This document shows, in pieces, positions 16,710 to 26,082 of a DNA stretch of 64,000 nucleotides (position 1 is its first letter; the number at the start of each line of letters is the position of its first letter). Both the position numbers and the translations under genes were made by a program. This DNA comes from Pseudomonadota bacterium (GTDB lineage: Bacteria > Myxococcota_A > UBA796 > SXON01), in the NCBI GenBank assembly GCA_030685065.1, contig JAUXQH010000090.1, positions 1 to 64,000 on the forward strand. Reading direction: 5' to 3'. The notes beneath the pieces were generated by a model. The model was not told the DNA's origin. It saw only the letters and a list, made by a program, of their open reading frames with translations, and made no database searches.

Positions 16710-17558
16710 ATGTACTCGCCGCCGCCCATCCGCAGCATCCTCGTCCCGACCGACTTCTCCGACGGCGCGGAGCTCGCGTTCGCCCATGCGCTACGGCTCT
16801 CCGTCGCGCTTCGCGCCCGGCTCGACATCGTGCACGTCGAGCCCGAGAACGACGCGGCGGACTGGCGCTGGGGGCCGCACGTCGGTGAGACGTTGCGGCG
16901 CTGGGGCTACGACACGGGGACCACCCCGTCCGAGCTCGAGGCGCTCGGCGTGCGTCGGACCATCGTGAGCGGCTCCGAGCCGGACGCGGCCATCCTCGCC
17001 GAGATCGCCAGCTCCCATGCCGATCTCGTGGTGATGTCCACGCACGGTCGCGCGGGGCTCGAGCGGTGGTTGCGGCCGAGCGTCACCGAGGCGGTCCTCC
17101 GCCGGCGCCCGGTCCCGATCCTGCTGCTGCCCTCCGGCTGCCGCACCTTCGTAGACCTGGAGTGCGGCGCGCCCTCGCTCAAGCGGATCCTCGTCCCGAT
17201 CGCCACGGCGCCCAACCCCGCGCCTGGGTTCGACGCGGCCCTCACGCTCCTGCGCGCGTTCGGCGGCGAGGGATGCCAGCTCGCGACGGTGCACGTCGGC
17301 GAGGGCCAGCCGGGGGCGGACCTGCTACGCCCGCCGCCGGGGCTCCAGGTCTTCCACTGGAACGTGAAGGGCGCGGTAGTGGACGAGATCCTCGCCATCG
17401 CGACGACGTGGACGGCGGACCTCATGGTGGTCGTGTCCGAGGGCCGTCGGGACCTGTTCGACGAGCTCCGCGGCAGCACCGTGGAGCGCCTCGTCGCGCG
17501 GTCCCCGGTGCCGGTGCTCGTGGTGCCGGCGGAGTGGGGATCGCGCGACGCGGTCTGA
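16710..17558 (+). CDS. tandem universal stress protein (UspA family)
   Basis: A 282-residue cytoplasmic protein made of two Usp domains (about residues 5-143 and 155-278). Each begins with the typical strand (SILVPTDFSDGAE; RILVPIATAPNP) and ends in a hydrophobic strand (VPILLLPS; VPVLVVPA). The ATP-binding loop G-2x-G-9x-G(S/T) is only partly kept in domain 1 (HGRAGLERWLRPSVTE) and altered in domain 2, so nucleotide binding is uncertain. The start at 16710 follows directly on the first domain strand. It is a single gene, convergent with the small lipoprotein at 17564. Confidence 0.85.
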   Translation: MYSPPPIRSILVPTDFSDGAELAFAHALRLSVALRARLDIVHVEPENDAADWRWGPHVGETLRRWGYDTGTTPSELEALGVRRTIVSGSEPDAAILAEIASSHADLVVMSTHGRAGLERWLRPSVTEAVLRRRPVPILLLPSGCRTFVDLECGAPSLKRILVPIATAPNPAPGFDAALTLLRAFGGEGCQLATVHVGEGQPGADLLRPPPGLQVFHWNVKGAVVDEILAIATTWTADLMVVVSEGRRDLFDELRGSTVERLVARSPVPVLVVPAEWGSRDAV

Positions 17559-17563
17559 ACCGG

Positions 17564-17839
17564 CTACCGCCCCATCGCCTTGGCGTACGCGTCGGTGAGG
17601 GTGGGGTCGGCCGCGATCTCGTAGAGCAGGCCCTCCAGCTCCTCGCGGGAGCCCTGCTTCGCGGCGAGCGCGGCCTCGGCGCCGCCCGCCGGGCTGGTCG
17701 TCACGGCCTGCGCGAGCTCCACCGCGCGCGCGACCTTCGGGTCGAGCGCGGCCTGTTGCACGGGGGGAGCGGGGGGAGGGGCGACCGGCTCGGGCTCGGA
17801 GCACGCCATGAACAATGGAATCAACAGAAACCGGATCAC
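17564..17839 (-). CDS. small lipoprotein
   Basis: A 91-residue predicted lipoprotein: MIRFLLIPLFMACSEPE gives a lipobox ending at Cys13, followed by a Pro-rich linker and a short helical domain (DPKVARAVELAQAVT; EELEGLLYEIAADPTL). No family recognised. The GTG start overlaps the stop of the upstream secreted protein as GTGA, so the two genes are probably translated together and may act together at the envelope. Confidence 0.65.
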   Translation of the reverse strand: MIRFLLIPLFMACSEPEPVAPPPAPPVQQAALDPKVARAVELAQAVTTSPAGGAEAALAAKQGSREELEGLLYEIAADPTLTDAYAKAMGR

Positions 17840-18537
17840 TTGTCACCCCCCTTCTCGGACTTGTCCTTGTCGGAGCCCTTGCCGCCGTCGGCGGGCTTTC
17901 CGCTGCTCTCGGGGCGGCTTGCGGCCTTCCCGTCCGGCCGTTCGCCGCGCTCGCGATGCATGTCCGCTGGCTCTGCCTTCCCCTCGCGCCCCGGGGCACG
18001 GTCGGCCCCTTCGTGTTTCCCGCCGCCGTGCTCGGCGCCGTCGTGCTTTTCGTGCCCCTGGCCGCCCGGGTGACCGGCGGCGTTGCCAACCTCGGTTCCC
18101 GCGGGCTTCCCCTTGCCGTGCGCGACGTGCTCGGCCTTGATCGCCGCGGAGAGGTCCTTCCCGCGCAGCCCGGAGGCGAGCTGGGCCTGCACGAACGCGC
18201 CGAAATTGTCGACCGGGCCGTGCTCGCCCACGTCGGCGGCGGCGGCCTCGGCGATCTCCACCGCCTCATCGGCGGGGACCTTCGCGTCCCTCATCGCGCC
18301 GAAGCTCGCGCGAACGTCCAGCTCGGGGACACCGCGCAAGCGCAGCTCCCGTGCGGCGAAGGGGAGATCGAGCGCGTGACGGAGCCGGCCTTCGGAGGCG
18401 ACGTTCTCGCTGGCGGCGCCGTCCGGAACGGAAGGCGCTGCGGCGGGCGACCCACCAGCCGGAGCCTGCGGGGCCTGGGCGAAGGCGGGGGCGCCGAGGC
18501 CGCCCGCGAGGAGAAAGGAGAGGAAGAGTCTTTGCAT
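17836..18537 (-). CDS. secreted protein with charged Gly/His/Lys-rich tail
   Basis: A 233-residue exported protein with signal peptide MQRLFLSFLLAGGLGAPAFA. Residues about 50-135 form a helical domain (FAARELRLRGVPELDVRASF; DNFGAFVQAQLASGLRGKDL). From about 140 onward it is low-complexity and very hydrophilic, rich in Gly, His, Lys, Glu and Asp (GGQGHEKHDGAEHGGGKH; ending KGSDKDKSEKGGDK). The His-rich part might bind metal, but this is only composition. No family recognised. It is the first gene of a two-gene unit with the small lipoprotein that follows. Confidence 0.65.
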   Translation of the reverse strand: MQRLFLSFLLAGGLGAPAFAQAPQAPAGGSPAAAPSVPDGAASENVASEGRLRHALDLPFAARELRLRGVPELDVRASFGAMRDAKVPADEAVEIAEAAAADVGEHGPVDNFGAFVQAQLASGLRGKDLSAAIKAEHVAHGKGKPAGTEVGNAAGHPGGQGHEKHDGAEHGGGKHEGADRAPGREGKAEPADMHRERGERPDGKAASRPESSGKPADGGKGSDKDKSEKGGDK

Positions 18538-18632
18538 GGCGGACTGCTAACCGTTCGCCGCTCTGGGGCGCCCGTCGGCAGCCCGACGCAGGCTCGACGG
18601 ACGGGGTAGTCTCCCCGCGCGAGGACGCGCAC

Positions 18633-19187
18633 ATGAAGCTTCTACCGATCTTCGGCTCCATCGTCATCGGCGTCGGGGTGTGTTGTGGCGGCGGCGCCAA
18701 CCTCGAAGCGCAGTGCACCGCCGGTGACGGCGAAGCGTGCGACACGCTGGCGACGCAATACGATGAAGGCGAAGGGGTGCCGCTCGACGACAAGCGGGCG
18801 GAGGAGCTCTACGGCAAGGGCTGTGTCCTCGGGTTCGCGCGGGCCTGCACCAACCAGGGGGTGATGGTCCTCCGCGGCGAGGGCGGCCTGCCCGCCAATC
18901 CGGCGCGCGCGGCCGTGCTGTTCGACGCCGCCTGCATCGGCGGCAACGCCCAAGGCTGTAACAACCTCGGTCTGCTTCACTTGTCGGGCAGGGGTGTCCC
19001 GACCGACCTCGCCAAGGCCCTGGGGCTGTTCGTCGCGGCGTGCGATACGGGCTTCGCCAAGTCGTGTCACGACGCGGCCGTCATGTATGCCAACGGTGAA
19101 GGCGTTCCGGCCGACACTGCGCTTGGGCGGGCCTACTTCAAGAAGGGGTGCGACGGGGGCTACACGGAGTCCTGTCCGTACCAATAG
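18633..19187 (+). CDS. Sel1-repeat lipoprotein
   Basis: A 184-residue predicted lipoprotein (hydrophobic leader MKLLPIFGSIVIGVGVCC) with four Sel1-like repeats. Examples are CNNLGLLHLSGRGVPTDLAK and CHDAAVMYANGEGVPADTA, each about 36 residues with the G-x-G-V-P turn. Paired Cys residues in the repeats are typical of extracytoplasmic Sel1 proteins such as the Hcp family, where they form disulfides. Sel1 solenoids act as protein-protein scaffolds; no partner can be read from the neighbours. Convergent with rsgA. Confidence 0.8.
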   Translation: MKLLPIFGSIVIGVGVCCGGGANLEAQCTAGDGEACDTLATQYDEGEGVPLDDKRAEELYGKGCVLGFARACTNQGVMVLRGEGGLPANPARAAVLFDAACIGGNAQGCNNLGLLHLSGRGVPTDLAKALGLFVAACDTGFAKSCHDAAVMYANGEGVPADTALGRAYFKKGCDGGYTESCPYQ

Positions 19188-19214
19188 GGCCGCGGCGCGC
19201 CCGCTTCCCATGCA

Positions 19215-20267
19215 TCAGAACCCGTCGGCGTTCAACTTCCTCCGGCGCGCCTTCCGGCGCCCCTCGTGCCGGGTCCGCGGGTCCTCCCGTCGAACGACCA
19301 CCGCCTGCTCGACCAACAGGGTGCGGAAGCTCGCCAGCCGCTCCGGGTCGAGCGTTCCGTCCGCGATCGCCGCGAGCACGGCGCAGGCGGGCTCGTTGCT
19401 GTGGCCGCAGTCTTCGAAGCGGCAGCCCTCGGCCAGGGCGCGAATGTCCGCGAAGGTGCGTTCGAGCCCCTCGGTGGCCAGCCCCAGCGCGAGCTCTCGG
19501 ATGCCCGGCGCGTCGATGAGCAGCCCGCGGTCACCCGGCAGGAGGAACAGCTCGCGGTGCGTCGTGGTGTGCTGACCGCGGTCGTCATGGGAGCGGATCT
19601 CGCGCACGTGCTGCCGCACCTCGCCGGCGAGGTGGTTGAGCAGGGTCGACTTGCCCACGCCCGAGGTGCCGAGCAGCATCGCCGTTTCGCCGGGCCGCAG
19701 GTAGGGCAGGAGCGGGGCCACACCCTGCTCGTCGCGCGTGTGCACCGCTACGACGGGGACCCCGGCGAGGCGCTGGGAGAGCTCCTGCACGTAGCGCCCC
19801 GCCTCCGGGTCGAGGTCGGCCTTGGACAAGACGACCACGGGCTGGGCCCCGGCCTCCCACGCCACCGCGATCATGCGGTCGAGGCGTCGAGGCTCCAGAT
19901 CCTGGTTGGCAGACGTGAGGATCAGCACCCGATTCAGGTTGGCGGCCAGCACCTGGGTGCGGCTCGCACGCCCCGCCTCCTTCCGGGTGAGGGCGCCTCG
20001 GCGGGGCAGCAGCGCGACGACGCGCGAGCCCTGCACCGCCACCCAGTCACCCACCGCCAGGCCCGCCTCGCCCGAAGCAGGGCTCAGCGAGGGATCCGGC
20101 AGGTGCGCCTCGCCCACGGTGTCGTGCACCACGGTGGCGCCCCGGTGCAGGGCGACCACGCGGGCGGCGCGGGGTTGGTCCGGTTCACCCGTAAACGGGG
20201 GGTGGGCGAACTGGAGAGACCAGGAACGAGCGAAGTGATCGTTCCAGCCGAGCGTGAAGGGCGACAT
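19215..20267 (-). CDS. rsgA: small ribosomal subunit biogenesis GTPase RsgA
   Basis: A 350-residue circularly permuted GTPase that helps late maturation of the 30S subunit. The motif order is permuted as expected: G4 SKAD (148-151), then G1 GTSGVGKS (200-207) and G3 DAPG (252-255). The N-terminal OB-like domain contains GDWVAVQG. The C-terminal zinc-binding domain has Cys282, Cys287, His289 and Cys295 in CRFEDCGHSNEPAC, and the protein ends in a basic tail. Length and order match the family. The start at 20267 (MSPFTLGWND) is preferred over an upstream ATG, whose extra residues do not resemble RsgA. Confidence 0.95.
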   Translation of the reverse strand: MSPFTLGWNDHFARSWSLQFAHPPFTGEPDQPRAARVVALHRGATVVHDTVGEAHLPDPSLSPASGEAGLAVGDWVAVQGSRVVALLPRRGALTRKEAGRASRTQVLAANLNRVLILTSANQDLEPRRLDRMIAVAWEAGAQPVVVLSKADLDPEAGRYVQELSQRLAGVPVVAVHTRDEQGVAPLLPYLRPGETAMLLGTSGVGKSTLLNHLAGEVRQHVREIRSHDDRGQHTTTHRELFLLPGDRGLLIDAPGIRELALGLATEGLERTFADIRALAEGCRFEDCGHSNEPACAVLAAIADGTLDPERLASFRTLLVEQAVVVRREDPRTRHEGRRKARRRKLNADGF

Positions 20268-20355
20268 CGCGTTTGGACTCCTGTCCACCGTCCCACCGGC
20301 TGCGGATTGGCGGGGAAGGGTAGAGTCGGGCTCTAACGCGCGCAATCGCCTCCGG

Positions 20356-21729
<1,374 letters not shown>

Positions 21730-21909
21730 TATCGCTTTGTTCTCGTGTTGGAGCGTGGTCGCTCGGTCTGGAGGGGCTTTGGGCCCTTCACACTACCGGT
21801 ACGTAGCCGAACCATCGCTAGACCATCGCCGCGGAGCCGACGAAGGGCAGTTGCGTTCACGCGGTGCGACAATCTGACGGTTTCAGACACTGAGCGCGCC
21901 CGGGCTCGG

Positions 21910-22920
21910 CTACGGGAGCATCTCTGGCTGCGCGAGTGGGGGTGGCTTCACCGGCGGCTTCAGAAGGGGCACCGGCCGATGATCTGCCACCCGCGCTCCG
22001 AGCCCCGCGAGGGCCGCCTGGAGGTCGGGTCGATTGAAGTACGCGCTGCCGACCGTACCGTCCGACCACCTCTCCTCGCCGTCGTACTCCCAATTGAGGA
22101 ACATGCCACACTCCGGCACCGCGGAGAGCACCGTGCCGTAATCGGTGATCTCGCTCGCCGACATGGCGTGGCGGCCGGCGCCCCACCCCGGCTGCCCACT
22201 CGATCCGTCCCCGCCGTTGGCGATGTTGAGCCCGTTGATGATGCCGAGCCCCAGCCTGCGCGCCTGGGCGGCCTCGCTCGCGGCATAGCTGGTGACGCTC
22301 CCCTCGGCGGATTTGTATTGGTTGACACACGCGTCCAGATAGACGTAGCGCCCGCCGGACGTGTCACCGGGGATTGGCATGGCCGAGGCTTTCTGGCGCA
22401 CGTAGGTCATCAGGCCGGGCAGCAGCTCCTTGCTGTAGCGCGCCATCTCGTCCAGGTCCGCGGCGTCGGGATCTCGGCGGTCGAAGTTGGCGATGTCGTC
22501 CAGCAGCATGTGGCCCACCAGCGTGCCGTCGTCGATGAACGCCTGCACCCCCGAGCCCGCCCAGGGGGCGAGCCTTGCCTTCCACGCGTCGAGATCGAAG
22601 TCGCCGTTCGTGGTGTAGGCGGAGTGGTCGGCGGTCGTCCGTAGGGTGACCTTCACACCAGAGGCGCGTGCCATGGGCAGGAGCGTGTGCACCGCCCAGC
22701 TCGGGTCGGCGGTGGCGGTCTGAAAGATTGTGAGGCGGAACCGTTTGGAGAGGTCGTCCAGCCCCGCTGGGGACAGGTGACCGTTCATCCCCCAGAAGCC
22801 GTAGGGCGGGGGGGGGCCGCCGACCGTCACGGGAAGGGCGGACGGGACCACCGCCGGTGCCGGGGTACACGCGCCGAGGCCGAGCACGCACGCACCGAGC
22901 AGGAGGGCGCCGAGGTTCAT
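21910..22920 (-). CDS. lipoprotein with TIM-barrel-like domain
   Basis: A 336-residue lipoprotein (MNLGALLLGACVLGLGAC; the last Cys is the likely anchor). After a Pro-rich linker it reads like a short glycosidase-type beta/alpha barrel: GFWGMNGHLSPAG, FQTATADPSWAVHTLLP, VKVTLRTTADHS, GHMLLDDIANFD, GRYVYLDACVNQYK, GLGIINGLNIANGG and CGMFLNWEYDGEE. Asp/Glu residues at strand ends (LLDD, NWEYDGEE) could be catalytic. No family name is recognised; such proteins occur near polysaccharide loci. It lies 3 bases after galE on the same strand, so the two are likely one operon. The Pro-rich tail is short. Confidence 0.6.
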   Translation of the reverse strand: MNLGALLLGACVLGLGACTPAPAVVPSALPVTVGGPPPPYGFWGMNGHLSPAGLDDLSKRFRLTIFQTATADPSWAVHTLLPMARASGVKVTLRTTADHSAYTTNGDFDLDAWKARLAPWAGSGVQAFIDDGTLVGHMLLDDIANFDRRDPDAADLDEMARYSKELLPGLMTYVRQKASAMPIPGDTSGGRYVYLDACVNQYKSAEGSVTSYAASEAAQARRLGLGIINGLNIANGGDGSSGQPGWGAGRHAMSASEITDYGTVLSAVPECGMFLNWEYDGEERWSDGTVGSAYFNRPDLQAALAGLGARVADHRPVPLLKPPVKPPPLAQPEMLP

Positions 22921-22923
22921 CGA

Positions 22924-23991
22924 CTAGAAGGCAGGTGCGAGGCTGCGCGAGGGGTCGGCGAGCTCCGGAAGGGCGAGCTCCGGCAGCCTCTCGCGGTCCT
23001 CGTACCCGCGCGGGTTCAGCGTCCACCAACGCCACGCGGAGGAGACCATCTCGTCCAAGCCGAGGTGCGACTCGAAGCCCATCGTCCGTTGGAAGCGACC
23101 GGGATCGGCCACCGCGCTCGCGATGTCTCCCGCGCGGCGCGGGCCCTCGTCGAACGGAACGTCCCGCCCCGTGGCCCTGGCGCAGGCCGCCAGCACCTCG
23201 CGGACGCTGTGGGGGCGCCCGGTGCCGACGTTGAAGATGTGGTGCGCGGGCTCGTCCAGCGCGCGCAACGCGACGAGGTGCGCCCGGGACAGATCGCACA
23301 CGTGGATGTAGTCGCGCAGGCAGGTGCCGTCGGGGGTGTCGTAGTCCGTCCCGAAGATGGCCAGCCGCGCATTCGCGTCGGTGAGGGCCATGAGGACGCG
23401 GGGAACGAGGCTCGCGGCGCTCTCGAACGGCTGCCCGATGCTGCCGGACGGGTGTGCCCCCACCGGATTGAAGTACCTGAGCGAGACGGCGGACCACTTG
23501 CGACGCTGCACCATCCACTCGAGCATCTGCTCGCCCTGCGCCTTGGAGAGCCCGTACGGGCTCTCGGGCCGCAGCGGAGCGTCCTCCTGGATGGGCATCT
23601 GGCGCTGGGCGCCGTAGACCGCCGCGCTGGAGGAGTACACGATGCGGTGCACCCCGGCCTCCTGCATCGTGTGGAGCAGGGCAGCCATCCCCCCGACGTT
23701 GTTGCGGAAATAGCGCTCGGGGCGGTCCATCGAGTCGCCCACCATCTTGAACGCCGCGAGGTGGAACACCGCGTCCACCCCGCGCAGCGCGCCAAAGAGG
23801 AGGTCCCTGTCGACCACGTCCCCCCCGAACACGGTGCACGTCCGGCCGGCGAGCGCCTGGACCCGCGCGAGCGCCTCGCGGTGGCCGGTGCTGAAGTCAT
23901 CGACCACGACCACGTCGTGGCCGGCCTGGAGGAGATCGAGCACGACCTGGGAGCCGATGTAGCCGGCCCCGCCAGTTACCAGGAGCCGCAT
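22924..23991 (-). CDS. galE: UDP-glucose 4-epimerase (GalE-type)
   Basis: A 355-residue extended short-chain dehydrogenase. The NAD-binding motif TGGAGYIGS is at the very N-terminus, followed by VVDDFSTGHREAL, HLAAFKMVGDSM, the active-site Ser stretch YSSSAAVYG and the catalytic YGLSK (Tyr/Lys). LRDYIHVCDLSRAHLVAL is typical of GalE. The enzyme interconverts UDP-glucose and UDP-galactose (or the N-acetyl forms), supplying the polysaccharide locus that follows. The start at 23991 is set by the Rossmann motif; an upstream ATG at 24024 adds 11 unrelated residues. The family includes related epimerases, so exact substrate is not certain. Its promoter must lie in the 100 bases after the upstream terminator. 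Confidence 0.9.
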   Translation of the reverse strand: MRLLVTGGAGYIGSQVVLDLLQAGHDVVVVDDFSTGHREALARVQALAGRTCTVFGGDVVDRDLLFGALRGVDAVFHLAAFKMVGDSMDRPERYFRNNVGGMAALLHTMQEAGVHRIVYSSSAAVYGAQRQMPIQEDAPLRPESPYGLSKAQGEQMLEWMVQRRKWSAVSLRYFNPVGAHPSGSIGQPFESAASLVPRVLMALTDANARLAIFGTDYDTPDGTCLRDYIHVCDLSRAHLVALRALDEPAHHIFNVGTGRPHSVREVLAACARATGRDVPFDEGPRRAGDIASAVADPGRFQRTMGFESHLGLDEMVSSAWRWWTLNPRGYEDRERLPELALPELADPSRSLAPAF

Positions 23992-24093
23992 TCTCTCTCC
24001 GAACGAATCCGCTGTTCCCGACATCGCCCCGACCCCCTGCAGACGAGGGTTCGGCCGGCCGGAGAATACAATCAGCGGCGTCTCCGAGTACAG

Positions 24094-24116
24094 GAAAAAA
24101 TCATCGGATCCCGACG
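24094..24116 (-). terminator. intrinsic terminator of the polysaccharide export operon
   Basis: On the minus strand a short stem (cgtcgg / ccgatg, one G-T pair, 3-base loop) is followed by attttttcc. It begins 10 bases after the Wza-like stop codon and marks the end of the five-gene operon that starts at 31032. Confidence 0.65.
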
Positions 24117-24126
24117 AGCGCGCGCG

Positions 24127-24972
24127 TCAGAACGCCGACTCCCCCACGAACACACGATCCCCCGGCTGCACCGCCACGTCGACCGCGCGGCCGCTCAGGA
24201 TCTTGCGCAGATCCATCCGGATGCGTTCATCGCCGCGGAGGATGTAGATCCGGCCCAGCGCCGCGGCCGGCAGGGCGCCGCCAGCCGCCGCGATGCTCTG
24301 GGAGAGGGTGAGCCCGTCGCGGAACGCGATCTCTCCGGGCTCGGCCACCTGCCCCATCACCGAGACCCGGACCTGCGGCACGAACACGATGTCGCCCGCG
24401 CTCAGGGCTCCCATCCGCGCGGAGTCGCTCGCGCCCTGCGTCAGCAGCTGATCGTAGGGGAGCACCGTGACCTGGTCGTCCTGGCCGGCGTGGGTGATCC
24501 GGACCTCGTTCACGCCCTCGCGGCTCACGCCGCCGGCCTCGCTGAGGATCTGGAGCACGGTGGTGGGCCCACGCAGGAAGTACAGGCCGGGCTTCGCGAC
24601 GGCACCGAGCACCTGCACCGGCTGGCTGCGGTAGCCCGAGACGGACACGGTCACGTTGGGGTTGACGATGTACCCCTCCGCGAGGCGCGCGCGCAGCAGG
24701 CTGGCCACGTCGGCCGCCGTCAACCCCTTCGCCGCGACGGTCCCGAGCAGGGGAAAGTCGAGCTCGCCGCCGTCGTCGAGCGGAAACGGGCCGCTCAGCC
24801 CAGGCTCGCCGTACACCTGGATCAGCACGGTGTCCCCTGCGCCGATCCGATATTGGCCGCCTGTCTCCGCGGGGGACGGATCGTTTGCAAGCGCCGGGGC
24901 GATCGCGATGAACGTCAGGATCACCGCGACGAGGAGAGTCATCAGGGAGGCGCGCACGACCCTTGCTAACAT
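24127..24972 (-). CDS. polysaccharide export protein (Wza/OPX-like)
   Basis: A 281-residue exported protein with a signal peptide (MTLLVAVILTFIAIAPALA). It has the polysaccharide biosynthesis/export domain (YRIGAGDTVLIQVYGEPGLS, then LDFPLLGTVAAKGLTAADV) followed by two SLBB-type repeats (VQVLGAVAKPGLYFLRGPTT; VSVMGQVAEPGEIAFRDGLT). These proteins form the periplasmic part of the outer-membrane export channel of Wzx/Wzy capsule systems. It is shorter than E. coli Wza (about 360) and has no visible lipobox or amphipathic outer-membrane helix, so it probably needs a separate outer-membrane partner. Its start overlaps the GT4 gene by 7 bases; last gene of the operon. Confidence 0.88.
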   Translation of the reverse strand: MLARVVRASLMTLLVAVILTFIAIAPALANDPSPAETGGQYRIGAGDTVLIQVYGEPGLSGPFPLDDGGELDFPLLGTVAAKGLTAADVASLLRARLAEGYIVNPNVTVSVSGYRSQPVQVLGAVAKPGLYFLRGPTTVLQILSEAGGVSREGVNEVRITHAGQDDQVTVLPYDQLLTQGASDSARMGALSAGDIVFVPQVRVSVMGQVAEPGEIAFRDGLTLSQSIAAAGGALPAAALGRIYILRGDERIRMDLRKILSGRAVDVAVQPGDRVFVGESAF

Positions 24973-26081
24973 GAGGCTCCGGCTCCGACGCGCCGCGCGT
25001 AGAGGGTGGCGTACGCGCGCGCCATGACCGCCACATCGAAGCGCTCGAGCGCCACCCGCGCTCCGAACGCACCCAGCTCCCGGGCGCGGATCGGGTTGGC
25101 CGCCAGGGCCTCCATCGCCGCGGCCAGCGCCGGCACATCCCCAGATGAAACCAGGGCTCCCGAGCGATCCGACACGAGCTCGGGGACACACCCCACGGAC
25201 GTGGCCACGACCGGCAATCCCGCGGCCATGGCCTCCATCACCACCAGCGGGTTGCCCTCCCAGCGGGAGGCCAGCACGAAGACGTCGGCGGCGGCGAGCA
25301 GGTGGGGAACGTCCGTCCGCACGCCGAGGAAGGCGACGCGGTCACCGAGTCCGAGCGCCCGCGCCTGCTCCTGGAGCGCGGGCCTCTCGGGGCCATCCCC
25401 CACGAGGAGAAGCCGGGCTCCCCGCGCGCGAAGGGCGGGCAGCGCGAAGGCGGCGAGCAGGCCCGCGTGGTCCTTCTGTCGCTCGAGCCGCCCCACCGTG
25501 AGGAACGCAGGTGTGTCGCCAGGAATCGCGAGCGCCGCGCGCACCCGCTCCCGGGCGCCCGCGGGGGCGAGATAGTCCGCGACCGGGATGCCATTCGGGA
25601 TGGTGTGTCGGGGCGTGATCCGGTAGACGCGCCGCAGGCTGGCCGCCACCGCGTCGCCGATGGCGACGGGCTCGACGCCGCAGCGGAACGCGATGTGGTG
25701 GACCAGTCGCCCGGTCAGCTCCACCTCGTGCTCCGCGAGGTTGTGGACGGTGTGCACCACCGCGCCGGCCCGCGTGCCCGACCAGGCGGGGAGCGCGTAC
25801 TTCAACGTGTGGAGGTGCGTGTGGAGGATGTCCGGGCGGAGGTCCCCGAGCAACCGGCGCAGCCGCGGGACCATGCGGAGGTCGAGCCCGGGCCGCTTTC
25901 CGAGAAAGTGCAGGGGCATGCCCGCGGCCCGGAGCTCCTCTTCGATCCAGCTCCCGACGGGGTCGAACAACGAGATGACCGTGACCGTGTGCCCGAGGCG
26001 CGCCAGCTCCCGCGCCAGGAGGCCGACGATCCGCTCGGCGCCGCCGACGTCGAGGGAGGGGACCAGCTGGACGATGCGCAC
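24966..26081 (-). CDS. glycosyltransferase, GT4 family
   Basis: A 371-residue retaining GT-B glycosyltransferase. The N-terminus VRIVQLVPSLDVGGAERIV is typical of GT4, with acceptor-side HTHLHTLKYALPAW. The C-terminal half has FLTVGRLERQKDH, LLVGDGPER, VAFLGVRTDVPHLLAAAD and the EX7E pair in SRWEGNPLVVMEAMA. Donor sugar cannot be read. The GTG start at 26081 was chosen because the Rossmann strand begins immediately and a strong ribosome site lies 6 bases upstream. It is one base downstream of the flippase stop, in the export operon. Confidence 0.92.
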   Translation of the reverse strand: MRIVQLVPSLDVGGAERIVGLLARELARLGHTVTVISLFDPVGSWIEEELRAAGMPLHFLGKRPGLDLRMVPRLRRLLGDLRPDILHTHLHTLKYALPAWSGTRAGAVVHTVHNLAEHEVELTGRLVHHIAFRCGVEPVAIGDAVAASLRRVYRITPRHTIPNGIPVADYLAPAGARERVRAALAIPGDTPAFLTVGRLERQKDHAGLLAAFALPALRARGARLLLVGDGPERPALQEQARALGLGDRVAFLGVRTDVPHLLAAADVFVLASRWEGNPLVVMEAMAAGLPVVATSVGCVPELVSDRSGALVSSGDVPALAAAMEALAANPIRARELGAFGARVALERFDVAVMARAYATLYARRVGAGASC

Positions 26082-26082
26082 T